Notes under the pieces: model-generated
What the model saw: the letters and a program-made list of their open reading frames with translations, nothing else
The model's database searches: none
Told to the model about the DNA's origin: nothing
Assembly (NCBI RefSeq): GCF_900107235.1
Contig: NZ_FNPF01000012.1
Coordinates: forward strand, 1 to 64,000
Reading direction: 5' to 3'
DNA length: 64,000 nt
Source: Citreimonas salinaria
GTDB lineage: Bacteria; Pseudomonadota; Alphaproteobacteria; Rhodobacterales; Rhodobacteraceae
Position numbers and translations under genes: made by a program
Part shown: positions 32,436 through 41,160 of the stretch, in pieces
Layout of the letters: each line of letters starts with the position of its first letter
How positions within the stretch are numbered: position 1 is the first letter of the stretch

Positions 32436-33144
32436 GGCTACGCTGCTGGAAAACTGCGGGGCGGAGATACTCGGTCCGGCGCACACCGTGACGAGCGCGT
32501 CGAGCCGATCATCGTTGAGCGCCGCGAGGCGGTGACCGTGGGCATGAATCTGTGAGGAAGCTCGTCGCTCCCGATCGCGATCGGAATTTTGGAACGAGAG
32601 ATCTCTTTCGTGGTCGTGAGCGCCACATGTAGGCCGCCTTGACCGGCTTGTCCTTGAAGGGAACGTTGTTCTGTTCGACCATCACATGCCGCACGTTGAA
32701 TGGGCGCCAGCGGAACGTCAGCCCAGACGCTCGACTTCCTTGAGTCGCATGATCGTCAGGTAGCTCTACGTGCTGCCGATGGAATACCAAAAATCGATCT
32801 GACCCATGTCGTTCCCCCGGCACCAGCCCACTGCGCAGGAGAGCACAACCGTTCACGCGGCGACTCCTTTATCGCGAGCAAGCATCATTCAAGCGCATGC
32901 CATAGGTGGCACTGCGTTTGACGCGATCGGCGTTCGAGCAACGGCCTTTTAGCAGGCGAGTGAGAGTTTGCCCTGGCCGAAAATGGGTTTTCACCTCTTT
33001 CGCAGGAACGGGATCTTTTGTTTCCGCCGACGGTGCCCAAGGTGCTTCGTGACGTAGGGGCACCGGATTTCTGTCTGTCTCGCTTCGCGCCGACGTTCTC
33101 GTTGACGCGGTAAGGCGCTCATCCCCATTGTGCGACACCGACGT
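32436..33144. other. degenerate stretch after pobA
   Basis: About 700 bases without an intact gene. It contains the broken isomerase gene at 32620-32807. The rest shows only short frames without ribosome binding sites or recognisable families. Base composition is somewhat less GC-rich than in the flanking genes, consistent with decayed or acquired sequence. Confidence 0.5.
32620..32807 (-). pseudogene. 2-hydroxychromene-2-carboxylate isomerase-like gene, N-terminal remnant
   Basis: On the minus strand from ATG 32807 (after a GGGGGAACGAC ribosome binding site) the codons read MGQIDFWYSIGST, a stop (TAG at 32766-32768, where the family has Tyr), then SYLTIMRLKEVE. After a one-base frameshift they read LTFRWRPFNVRHVMVEQ and NNVPFKDKPVKAAYMWR. 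This is the start of a DsbA-fold 2-hydroxychromene-2-carboxylate isomerase. Homology stops abruptly at 32620, so the C-terminal two thirds are missing. It is dead by a stop, a frameshift and a truncation. Confidence 0.65.
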
Positions 33145-33459
33145 TCAGGGTGCGCAATTCGCGCAAAATGGCGTCGCCGGGAGCACGTCAAGCCGCGCCG
33201 GGGCGATGGTTTCGCCGCATGACTGGCACATACCGTATGTCCCGGCCCTTATCCGGCCCAGAGCCGCGTCGAACTGCCTGATCTCGGCGAGTTCCGTCTG
33301 GCCGAGCGCCTCCAGCACTTCGTCCCCCTGTCGCTCCGACGAGCGATCCTCCCAGTCCTTGGGCAGGGGTTCGTCGAGCGTGTGCTCGACCGCCGCCAGA
33401 TGGCGGACAAGTTCTTCACGACGCTCCCGCAGGGCCGCTTCGCGGTTCGCGATATTCAT
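33145..33459 (-). CDS. DksA/TraR-type C4 zinc-finger protein
   Basis: A 104-residue protein with the C-terminal DksA/TraR zinc finger: C78, C81, C99 and C102 in MCQSCGET and PFCANC. It is shorter than DksA (about 150) and lacks the long coiled coil, although residues 5-65 look helical. It resembles the small TraR/YbiI-like proteins that bind the RNA polymerase secondary channel. The start at MNIAN has AAAGGTAACGAA upstream; an ATG 15 bases earlier is possible. It stands alone, divergent from the MCE operon. Confidence 0.82.
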   Translation of the reverse strand: MNIANREAALRERREELVRHLAAVEHTLDEPLPKDWEDRSSERQGDEVLEALGQTELAEIRQFDAALGRIRAGTYGMCQSCGETIAPARLDVLPATPFCANCAP

Positions 33460-33715
33460 TTCGTTACCTTTCATGCCTTTGGGTGAGGGTGTACGACGGA
33501 AAAGATCGCGGCCTTGATTTGTATCAATCACTTTGGCGGCCGGGCAATGCGAGGCAGAAGCACACAACGGAAGGCACGCATGGCCGGGGTGGTGATTGCG
33601 TCCATCGCCGGTGGGCGCGGTCTCGGCGTGTGGGCAAAGGCTCGCGACCGGATTGTGGGCATCGCGGCTGCCCGGTGACGTGGGCAAGCAGATCCAGGCA
33701 GGGTACAGGCGAGAC

Positions 33716-34858
33716 ATGGTTCAGCAACGTGGGGATACGCCCGAGGGCCGGTCCGGGGGCGAGGGGGCAGATGCCGCCGTCAGTCTGGAAGACGGACGTC
33801 TGGTACTGTCCGGGCGTCTGCTGGTCGACACGATCGCGACGCTGAAACACGACGGACAGGGCGCGGAGGAAATCGACATCGCGCAGGTCAGCCATATGGA
33901 TACCGCCGGCGCGTGGTATGTCGCCGATGTGCAAAGGCGGATGACCGATGGCAAGGAAGAGGTGCCGATCCTGGGCGCCGACGACATGCAGCAGCAGCTG
34001 ATCGAGGTGGTCCGCCGCAACATGCCGCCGGAGGATGCGGCGGCCGCGAGGCACGTTTCGCTGTTGGACCGGGTCGAGGCGCTGGGCCGCAAGACGGCAG
34101 CCGGCGCAGGGAAAGCCGTGGAACTGACCGGCTTTCTGGGGCAGGTCATGGCGGCGCTGTCCAGCATGGTGATCCATCCGCGCCGCCTGCGTCTGACGTC
34201 GCTCGTGCATCACATGCAGGAAGTGGGCTGGAACGCCATCCCCATCGTCGCGCTGATGTCGCTCCTGATCGGCGTCGTGCTGGCCTTCCAGGGCTCGGTG
34301 CAGCTTCGCCAGTTCGGAGCCGAGGTGTTCGTCGTCGATCTCATCGCGATCTCGGTGCTGCGCGAGCTGGGAATCCTGCTGACCGCCATCATCGTGGCGG
34401 GGCGGTCCGGCTCGGCCTATACGGCCGCCATCGGATCGATGAAGATGCGCGAGGAGGTCGATGCCATGCGCACGCTCGGCCTCGACCCGATCGACATCCT
34501 GGTGGTCCCGCGGGTGCTGGCGCTGGTCCTGATGCTGCCGGTCCTGGGATTGATCGCGGACCTGTCGGGGCTGGTGGGCGGCGCCCTCATGTCCTGGATC
34601 GAGCTGGGCGTGTCGCCCGCCGTGTTCCAGGCGCGGCTGATCAGCGACACGGACGTCTGGCACTTTCTGGTGGGAATGATCAAGGCGCCGTTCTTTGCCA
34701 TGATCATCGGCATCATAGGCTGCTACGAGGGTCTGAAGGTGGGCGGGGACGCGGAATCCCTGGGGCGGCTGACATCGACGTCGGTGGTGCTGTCGATCTT
34801 CATGGTGATCGTGGCGGATGCGGTGTTCTCGGTGGTGTTTGCGCTGATTGGAATATGA
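33716..34858 (+). CDS. MlaE-family ABC transporter permease with N-terminal STAS-like domain
   Basis: A 380-residue protein. Residues about 1-110 form a STAS-like domain (VSLEDGRLVLSGRLLVDTIATL, then EEIDIAQVSHMDTAGAWYV); residues about 130-380 are the MlaE permease with five or so spans. Signatures include AFQGSVQLRQFGAEVFVVDL and AGRSGSAYTAAIGSMKMREEVDAM. It is the membrane part of an MCE-type lipid importer in the inner membrane. The fusion combines what E. coli makes as MlaB and MlaE. The stop overlaps the ATPase gene start. The operon order is permease, ATPase, MCE protein, lipoprotein. Confidence 0.88.
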   Translation: MVQQRGDTPEGRSGGEGADAAVSLEDGRLVLSGRLLVDTIATLKHDGQGAEEIDIAQVSHMDTAGAWYVADVQRRMTDGKEEVPILGADDMQQQLIEVVRRNMPPEDAAAARHVSLLDRVEALGRKTAAGAGKAVELTGFLGQVMAALSSMVIHPRRLRLTSLVHHMQEVGWNAIPIVALMSLLIGVVLAFQGSVQLRQFGAEVFVVDLIAISVLRELGILLTAIIVAGRSGSAYTAAIGSMKMREEVDAMRTLGLDPIDILVVPRVLALVLMLPVLGLIADLSGLVGGALMSWIELGVSPAVFQARLISDTDVWHFLVGMIKAPFFAMIIGIIGCYEGLKVGGDAESLGRLTSTSVVLSIFMVIVADAVFSVVFALIGI

Positions 34859-35646
34859 TGGACGACGCGGAGCCAATCATTAGGGTGCGCGGCCTGACCA
34901 AGGGCTTCGGCCGCCACCTCGTTCACGAGGGGCTGGACCTCGATGTGCGCAGGGGCGAGATCATCGGCATCGTCGGCGGCTCGGGTACGGGGAAGTCCGT
35001 GCTGCTTCGGCAGATCGTCGGCCTGCTGAAGCCCGATGGCGGCAGTATCGAGGTCTTCGGCCAGAGCGTCGAAGGCACGTCGCCCGATCAGTACAAGCAG
35101 CTGCGCCGCCGGTGGGGCGTGATGTTCCAGGACGGCGCGTTGTTTTCGTCCCTGACGGTTCGGCAGAACGTCGAGGCCCCGATGCGCGAACAGCTGGCCC
35201 TGCCGGACGACCTGCGCGAGACGCTGGCCGGGATCAAGGTGCGCATGGTCGGGCTGGACGAGGACGCGCAGACGAAGTTTCCGTCCGAGCTGTCGGGCGG
35301 CATGCGCAAGCGGGCCGGTTTCGCGCGGGCCATCGCGCTCGACCCCGAAATCGTGTTTCTGGACGAGCCGACGGCAGGGCTGGACCCGATCGCCGCGGCG
35401 GAATTCGACACGCTGATCCGCCAGTTGCAGGCGGCGCTCGGTCTGACCGTCTTTCTGGTGACGCACGATCTGGATTCGCTGCACGCGATTTGCGACCGTA
35501 TCGCCGTGCTGGCCGAGAAGAAGGTGCTGGCGATCGGCACCATGGCCGAGCTGATGAAAGTGGATCATCCTTGGGTCCACGAGTATTTCCACGGCCCCCG
35601 CGCCCGGGCAGCCTCGGAAACCGAGCGGGCCGAGAAGGTGCAGTGA
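34855..35646 (+). CDS. MCE-system ABC transporter ATPase (MlaF-like)
   Basis: A 263-residue ABC ATPase: Walker A GGSGTGKSV near residue 41, Q-loop VMFQDGALFSS near 90, signature LSGGMRKRAGFARA near 147, Walker B EIVFLDEPTAGLD near 168, and H-loop VTHDLDS near 204. The LSGGMRKR form and the QDGALFSSLTV context are typical of MlaF. It powers the permease encoded just upstream. The start may be ATG 34855 (ATGA overlap) or 34858. The next gene starts in the TGATG of its stop. Confidence 0.92.
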   Translation: MMDDAEPIIRVRGLTKGFGRHLVHEGLDLDVRRGEIIGIVGGSGTGKSVLLRQIVGLLKPDGGSIEVFGQSVEGTSPDQYKQLRRRWGVMFQDGALFSSLTVRQNVEAPMREQLALPDDLRETLAGIKVRMVGLDEDAQTKFPSELSGGMRKRAGFARAIALDPEIVFLDEPTAGLDPIAAAEFDTLIRQLQAALGLTVFLVTHDLDSLHAICDRIAVLAEKKVLAIGTMAELMKVDHPWVHEYFHGPRARAASETERAEKVQ

Positions 35647-37361
35647 TGGAAACCCGTGCGAATTTCATTCTGATCGGCATCTTCACGTTGCTCGGCATAA
35701 TCGGAGGCCTGGGCTTTGCCGTGTGGCTGTCCAGCGTCCAGCTGGACCGGCAATATGCCTATTACGGGATTCTTTTCGACGACGTGTCGGGGCTGGATTC
35801 GGCCGGGGATGTGGTCTTCAACGGGATCAACGTGGGGCGGGTGACGGACATGCGGATACATGATCCCGATCCGTCGAAGGTCTATGTGGGCATCGAGGTC
35901 GACGCGACGACGCCGGTGCGCGAGGATACCGTGGCGCAGCTCAGCTTGTCGGGTGTGACGGGCGTTGCCTACATCTCGCTGACCAACACGAGCGCGGATG
36001 CGCCGCCGCTGACGTCGGATGACGGCGCGCCGCCCATCATCCCCTCGCGCCGCTCGAACGTGCAGCAGCTGGTCGAGGATGCGCCCGACCTGATCACCGA
36101 GGCGACGAACCTGCTGAGACAGTTCCAGCAATTCGCGGGGCCGGAGAACCAGGCCCACGTGCAGAACATCCTGAACAACCTCAGCGACGCATCCGCCGGG
36201 CTGGATCAGGCGCTGACCGACTTTTCGGACATCACCCGGACCGTGGCCGACGCGACCGAGCGGATCGCGGGGTTCGGCGCGCGCCTCGAAACGCTGGGTG
36301 AGGCGGCCGAGACCACGCTGGGCAACGCGGACCAGACGCTGGCCTCGGCCGCGGGTGCGTTCGACTCGGCCAAGGCGGCCATCGATACCACGGGCACGGC
36401 CATCGACAGCGCCGGCCTCGCCTTTGCCGAGGCCGAGACCCTCATGCGCGATCAGGTGCCGCAGATCGCCGCGCAGATCTCGCGGACGGTCGATGCGCTG
36501 AACGAGGCGATCGCCGATGTCTCCGAACGGTCGGTCAGCACGCTGGACGGCTTCGACCAGACGGCGGCGCTGCTGAACGCGCGGCTGCGGGAGCTGGAGC
36601 AGACGCTGTCGGATGCCAGCACCTCGTTCAACGCGCTGTCCGAGGCCTCGGACAGCGTCGACACCCTCGTTTCGGGTAACGGCACCCTGATGGTGGCAGA
36701 TGCGCGCGAGGTTCTGGCCGGCGCGCAAGGCGCGATCGACAGGATCGGGACGGTCATGGATCAGGACGTGCCCGCCATGGTCGAGGAAATTCGTGGCGCC
36801 GTGTCATCGGCGGCCGCCGCAGTGGACACTGCCGCGCGCGATCTGACCGAATTCACCGATGGCCTGACGCCCCTGGCGGATGACACGCGTACGGCGGTCG
36901 ACGCCGCCGCGGATCTGCTTCAGCGGGCAAGCACGACGCTTGCCGGCATCGACGGCTCTCTGGCGGCGGCGAACCGCGCGCTGGGCTCGGCGGAGAAGGC
37001 GTTCGACAGCGCCGACGAGGTGATCTCGACCGATCTGGGCCCGGTGCTGTCCGACATTCGCGCGGCGACGGATCAGATCGGCGGCGCGGCGGACCAGGTG
37101 TCAGCCGACCTGCCGCAGATCACGAGCGATCTGCGCGCGCTGATCGGGCGCGCAAACGACGTCGTCGCGCAGGTTCAGGCCACGGTGTCCGACGCCGCGC
37201 CGGGCATCCGCAACTTCACCGGCAACGGCCTGAACGAACTGACGCGCCTCGGCGCCGAAGCGCGCGGGCTGGTCCAGTCCCTCGAAAACCTGGTGCGCCG
37301 CATCGAACGAGACCCTGCACGCTTCCTTCTGGATGAACGCGTGCCCGAATACCGGAGATGA
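35646..37361 (+). CDS. MCE-domain (MlaD-like) protein with long helical tail
   Basis: A 571-residue protein with one N-terminal membrane anchor (residues about 8-30, ILIGIFTLLGIIGGLGFAVWL) and one MCE domain (about 38-115, FDDVSGLDSAGDVVFNGINVGRV). A very long Ala, Asp and Thr-rich helical tail (about 130-540) carries many repeated patterns such as DSA, TAIDSAG and DAAADLL. MCE proteins form hexamers in the periplasm. A tail of this length suggests a tunnel or tether toward the outer membrane, as in PqiB/YebT and actinobacterial Mce proteins. Like other MCE proteins it should bind phospholipid or another hydrophobic ligand. Confidence 0.88.
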   Translation: METRANFILIGIFTLLGIIGGLGFAVWLSSVQLDRQYAYYGILFDDVSGLDSAGDVVFNGINVGRVTDMRIHDPDPSKVYVGIEVDATTPVREDTVAQLSLSGVTGVAYISLTNTSADAPPLTSDDGAPPIIPSRRSNVQQLVEDAPDLITEATNLLRQFQQFAGPENQAHVQNILNNLSDASAGLDQALTDFSDITRTVADATERIAGFGARLETLGEAAETTLGNADQTLASAAGAFDSAKAAIDTTGTAIDSAGLAFAEAETLMRDQVPQIAAQISRTVDALNEAIADVSERSVSTLDGFDQTAALLNARLRELEQTLSDASTSFNALSEASDSVDTLVSGNGTLMVADAREVLAGAQGAIDRIGTVMDQDVPAMVEEIRGAVSSAAAAVDTAARDLTEFTDGLTPLADDTRTAVDAAADLLQRASTTLAGIDGSLAAANRALGSAEKAFDSADEVISTDLGPVLSDIRAATDQIGGAADQVSADLPQITSDLRALIGRANDVVAQVQATVSDAAPGIRNFTGNGLNELTRLGAEARGLVQSLENLVRRIERDPARFLLDERVPEYRR

Positions 37362-37365
37362 CAGG

Positions 37366-37977
37366 ATGCAGATCATGACCCTCAGCCGCCGCGCGGCGAT
37401 ACTGGGCGCCGCGGCCAGCCTCGGCGGTTGCAGTGCGCTTTCGTCGATCAATGCGGCGGCGACGCCGCTGGACACCTACGACCTGTCGCCGGCCAGCGGT
37501 TCGAGCGCGGGCCAGCGGTCGGACCGAACGCTGCTGGTGGCTGTGCCCAATGCGCCCGCTTCGGTCACGAGCGACCGGATCATGGTGAAACCCGGCGCCG
37601 CCGCGGTCACGTATCTTCCCGATGCCCGCTGGTCCGATGAACTGCCCGCGCTGGTGCAATCGCTGCTGGTCCGCTCGATCGCGGGAACGGGCCGGATGGG
37701 GTACGTCGGCCCGAACGAGGCGGGGCCGGTGCCCGATCTGGCACTGCTGTCGCGCATCGACGCGTTTCACGTGGAGATCACCGGCGAGGCCGTGATCGCC
37801 AAAGTCGACATGAGCCTGACCCTGTTGCGCGACAGGGATCAAAGCGTGATCAGGACCGAGGTGTTCCGCAACGAGGCCGTCGCGGCCAATGACTCGCCGC
37901 CTGCCATCATTGCGGCGTTTCAGTCGATCCTCGACGCGCTCTTGCCCCGGATCGCGACCTGGGCTGCCAACGGGTGA
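37366..37977 (+). CDS. ABC-type transport auxiliary lipoprotein (PqiC-like)
   Basis: A 203-residue lipoprotein. The signal MQIMTLSRRAAILGAAASLG ends in the lipobox LGGC with C22 lipidated. The mature part matches the ABC_trans_aux/PqiC fold (YDLSPAS, LLVAVPNAPASVTSDRIM, WSDELPALVQSLLVRSI). These proteins accompany MCE systems at the outer membrane. The start at 37366 follows GAGATGACAGG, four bases after the MCE gene stop, so it is the last gene of the operon. Confidence 0.85.
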   Translation: MQIMTLSRRAAILGAAASLGGCSALSSINAAATPLDTYDLSPASGSSAGQRSDRTLLVAVPNAPASVTSDRIMVKPGAAAVTYLPDARWSDELPALVQSLLVRSIAGTGRMGYVGPNEAGPVPDLALLSRIDAFHVEITGEAVIAKVDMSLTLLRDRDQSVIRTEVFRNEAVAANDSPPAIIAAFQSILDALLPRIATWAANG

Positions 37978-38075
37978 ACGCCGCAGCCTGCTGAGCAGAC
38001 CGGCACCCGTGAGTTTGCCGCATGCCCGTCAACCTTGCAGGCCGGATGGTGCTGGTCGCCGCGAAACGGCCGCAT

Positions 38076-39011
38076 TCAATGGCGCAAGGCGCGCGCAAGG
38101 CGGCGGATGCGAATTGCCCGGTTGAGTTCGCCGCCGAAGATCAGGACGAGGGCGGCGAGATACATGAAGTAGAGGGCAGCTATGATGCCGGCCAAGCCCG
38201 CGTAATAGCTTGTGTAATTGGCGAAGTTCGACAGATAGAACGAGAAGATCCAGGTGAGCAGCGTCCAGGTTGCCACGGTGAAGACCACGCCTGGCCAGAT
38301 GCTCGAGAAGCGTGTCCGTCGGGCCGGCAGAAACACGTGCGCGGCGAACAGGGCAGCAACGAGGATGATTGCCGTCACGGGGTACCGCATCAGCCCGATC
38401 GTGATGGAGGACGGGTCGAAGTTCGGCAGCAGAATGTGCAGCCACGAGCCCGCCCTCGGGGCCAGAACCAGCAGGTAGGACACGAGGACGAGGACCATGC
38501 TCGCGAAGATGACCATGACGAACTGGGTCGCGTACAGCGCGACCGTCGAGCGGGTCTCGCGTATGCCGTAGGCCCGGTTGAGCCCGACGCGGACACCGTC
38601 GACGCCGCCGACGGCGAACCAGATGGTCAGCAGGATACCGATGCTGAGCACGCCGCCTCTCTGGACGGTCATCACCTGCTCGACTTCGGACACGATCGGC
38701 TCGACCAGCGCCGCCGGGACGATCGCGATCAGGAAGGCGATGAGATCGTCGGCCATGGATCGATCGCCGATGAAGGCCGTCAGCGAACTGGTGAATATGA
38801 GGAAGGGAAAAAGCGCGAGCAAGGCGCGGAAGGCGACATTCCCGGCAAGGCCGAACGCGTCGTCGCTCCAAAGCCGCAATGCCGCCTCGCGCAATACCGC
38901 TCGCAACACCCTCAGCCCGGTGCCGTGCAGAAGATCCTCCGGATTGGCGCTGACGACCCCGTGGGTCAGGACGGCGTTTCGTATGGTCTCGTGATTCGGA
39001 TTGGCATCCAT
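38076..39011 (-). CDS. YihY/virulence factor BrkB family membrane protein
   Basis: A 311-residue membrane protein with six predicted spans. The family pattern is present: AALRLWSDDAFGLAGNVAFRALLALFPFL near residue 40, GGVDGVRVGLNRAYG near 138 and YLSNFANYTSYYAGLAGIIAALYFMYLAAL near 255. The function of the family is unsettled (the old RNase BN claim was withdrawn). It converges on the MCE operon and has its own promoter region. The ATG at 39011 is the first in frame with family homology close behind. Confidence 0.88.
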   Translation of the reverse strand: MDANPNHETIRNAVLTHGVVSANPEDLLHGTGLRVLRAVLREAALRLWSDDAFGLAGNVAFRALLALFPFLIFTSSLTAFIGDRSMADDLIAFLIAIVPAALVEPIVSEVEQVMTVQRGGVLSIGILLTIWFAVGGVDGVRVGLNRAYGIRETRSTVALYATQFVMVIFASMVLVLVSYLLVLAPRAGSWLHILLPNFDPSSITIGLMRYPVTAIILVAALFAAHVFLPARRTRFSSIWPGVVFTVATWTLLTWIFSFYLSNFANYTSYYAGLAGIIAALYFMYLAALVLIFGGELNRAIRIRRLARALRH

Positions 39012-39337
39012 TCGTGCCGCCTACGCCTTCTCGCGATGGTCGGAAGTCATTCGGTTCTATATCGCGCCGATCGGTCCGCTCCAATCGGAATGCCACGGGC
39101 GTTGCGCCGGGCCTTCTTTTCCAGAGCGCCGGACCCGGATGACGTATCGCGGGCAGAACGCTGTCGCGCGGGGGGGCGTGCATGGCTTGCCCGGCTGGAA
39201 CACGCGCGCAACTCGGCTGTTGAGTCTGGGAACCTGACGGGAACCCGCGGCCCCCGATATGCGCGAAGGCGCGTCGGTCAGGATCAGCTTTCTGCCGCCC
39301 CGGGCCGCAACGGTTCGCTTTAAAAAGGAGACCAGAG
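39012..39337. other. intergenic region between BrkB-type gene and small membrane protein gene
   Basis: A stretch of 326 bases between divergent genes. No further gene is visible. It contains one EcfG-like promoter on the plus strand (39197-39221) and a GC-rich stretch before the ribosome binding site of the small gene. Confidence 0.5.
39197..39221 (+). promoter_or_regulatory. EcfG-like promoter for the small membrane protein
   Basis: GGAAC (39197-39201), a 16-base spacer and TGTT (39218-39221) match the alphaproteobacterial general-stress sigma pattern GGAAC-N16/17-cGTT except for the first base of the second box. It is 116 bases upstream of the start at 39338. Confidence 0.4.
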
Positions 39338-39571
39338 ATGGAGGTCCTCTGGTTCTGGATAATCATTCTGCTCCTGGTCTTCGCGGTCGCGTCGGCGCCC
39401 GGCTGGGGGCACACGCGCGAACGCTGGCCATATCGCTACGGCGGATACTACCGGTACTATCCCGCCGCGGGTGCCGGGCTGCTGGTGGCGGTCCTTCTGC
39501 TGCTGTTCTGGCTGGGCCTGATCGCCATCGCATTGCCTTGGGCCGCGGCGCCGCCACCCGCCGTGAACTGA
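39338..39571 (+). CDS. small two-span membrane protein, function unknown
   Basis: A 77-residue protein: a first span at residues about 3-22 (LWFWIIILLLVFAVASAPGW), a short Arg/Tyr-rich loop (TRERWPYRYGGYYRYY), and a second span at about 43-70. AAAAAGGAGACCAGAG directly before the ATG is a strong ribosome binding site, and base use is like that of neighbouring genes. No family is recognised. The Tyr/Arg loop and the stress-type promoter upstream suggest an envelope stress role, but this is a guess. Confidence 0.7.
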   Translation: MEVLWFWIIILLLVFAVASAPGWGHTRERWPYRYGGYYRYYPAAGAGLLVAVLLLLFWLGLIAIALPWAAAPPPAVN

Positions 39572-39727
39572 CGCGGCGCGGTGACAAGCCGCGCCCCGTA
39601 TCCGACACGAGCCAGCAACAGCCATGAGACCGCTGGTTGCTGGATGCGCAGTGGGCGGGGATCTGCCGCATACCCGCTGATCCTTCATGTCCAGCAAAGG
39701 CGGGAAAGCGCAGGAGAGGAGGCGGCG

Positions 39728-40978
39728 ATGCAGAGAGAGACGTCACAGGCGGCTGAACTCATGTCCGGTTTCGCCGAGCGGACCGGGCTGCGCGGCGGCG
39801 CCGAGACGCGGCGCTACCTGTGGACCGATGCCTTCGCGGTCATCAATGCGCTGGACCTCTGGCTCACGACCCGGGACGAGCGCTGGCGCGACATGGCGAC
39901 CGACCTTGTCGCCGAGGTGCACGGGGTGCTTGGCCGGCACCGGAGCGACGACTCGCGACAGGGCTGGCTCGGCGGACTCGACGAGCAGGAAGGCGCGCGG
40001 CATCCGACGAGCGGCGGCCTGCGCATCGGCAAACCTCTGCCCGAACGGGAACCCGACGCGCCCTATGACGCGCGCCTGGAGTGGGATCGGGACGGGCAGT
40101 ACTGGCACTACCTGACCAAGTGGATGGACGCGCTGTCGCGGGCGGCGCGCGTTCTGGATGAGCCGGAATGCCTGCGGTATGCCGAAGAGCTTGCGGAAGG
40201 CACGTTTCCGCGCTTCCTGCAGACCTCGCCGATGGGGGCGCCGATGGGGCTTGCCTGGAAGATGAGTGTCGATCTCTCGCGGCCGCAAGTCGCGGCGACC
40301 AGCCCGCACGACGCGCTCGACGGCTACGTCACGACCCGCTGGCTTGGGCGGACGGGAGCCGCGACCAGGCTGGCCGGTGAGGCCAATATCCTGCGGCAAC
40401 TCGCCGAGGGCCGGGCCTGGGGAACCGCGGACCCGCTCGGGCTTGGCGGCCTTCTGATGGACGCTATGCGCCTTGCGCTGCTGCCCGACCGGACAGAGGT
40501 GGCCGAGCGCCTGATCCTGGACATCTTGGCCGGCGTCGATGCGGGTCTGGATCATTTCCTCCGTTCCGGAACGCTGGAGGCAGTGCCCTCGCGGCGTCTC
40601 GGGTTCCGCGAAATCGGGCTGGCGATCGGGCTGCAGGCGCTTCGCCCGCTCTCGCAGGCCGCCGAGACGTCACGGCACCTGCGGCGCGCGGCGGGCCCGC
40701 ATCTTGACGCGCTGCGCAAAAACGCCGGCGTCGGCAGGGGGATCGTCGCGTTCTGGTCCGAGCCGGAAAATCGCCGCGCGGCGACTTGGACCGAACACCG
40801 CGACATCAACGACGTGATGCTCGCGACGGTCCTGCTCGACGCCTATGCGGACACGGCACGGGCGACGTCCGGGGAAGGGCATCGACGCGGCCTATCCTGT
40901 CCAGGCGCTGCGCACGAATCGCCTGCCGTGCACCGGGAGACCAGACAAGCCGGTCCTTGTCACCGCGGATGCGGATAG
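39728..40978 (+). CDS. unidentified 416-residue protein, possibly alpha/alpha-toroid fold
   Basis: A mostly helical protein without signal peptide or membrane spans. It is rich in Trp, Arg and Leu, with blocks such as RRYLWTDAFAVINALDLWL near residue 30, DRDGQYWHYLTKWMDALSRA near 120 and HRDINDVMLATVLLDAYAD near 360. The spacing of Trp/His-containing helices recalls six-hairpin glycosidase-like proteins, but I cannot name a family. The ATG follows GGAGAGGAGGCGGCG. The last 35 residues (from about ATSGEGHRRG, with PGAAHESP and CHRGCG) look unlike the rest, so the true C-terminus may have been altered by a frameshift. Confidence 0.65.
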   Translation: MQRETSQAAELMSGFAERTGLRGGAETRRYLWTDAFAVINALDLWLTTRDERWRDMATDLVAEVHGVLGRHRSDDSRQGWLGGLDEQEGARHPTSGGLRIGKPLPEREPDAPYDARLEWDRDGQYWHYLTKWMDALSRAARVLDEPECLRYAEELAEGTFPRFLQTSPMGAPMGLAWKMSVDLSRPQVAATSPHDALDGYVTTRWLGRTGAATRLAGEANILRQLAEGRAWGTADPLGLGGLLMDAMRLALLPDRTEVAERLILDILAGVDAGLDHFLRSGTLEAVPSRRLGFREIGLAIGLQALRPLSQAAETSRHLRRAAGPHLDALRKNAGVGRGIVAFWSEPENRRAATWTEHRDINDVMLATVLLDAYADTARATSGEGHRRGLSCPGAAHESPAVHRETRQAGPCHRGCG

Positions 40979-41160
40979 CGCCAGTCGCGCACCGGCCTCG
41001 GCGCCGTGTCTCGCCGGGTTCGATCGTACGCCGGTGCTTGTCACCCGTGCAGGGCGCCGACGAGGCATCTTTTCCGGACGGCTAAGGTCTTTTCGCGATT
41101 CGTTGTATTCTCATTCGCCGATTGGCCCGTAAAATGCGAAGAGTTGCGACGGATGAGACC

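Noticed and set aside
32869-33138. A minus-strand frame between the isomerase remnant and the zinc-finger gene
   Set aside because: It has no recognisable domain or ribosome binding site, and its Arg/Thr-rich sequence fits non-coding DNA.
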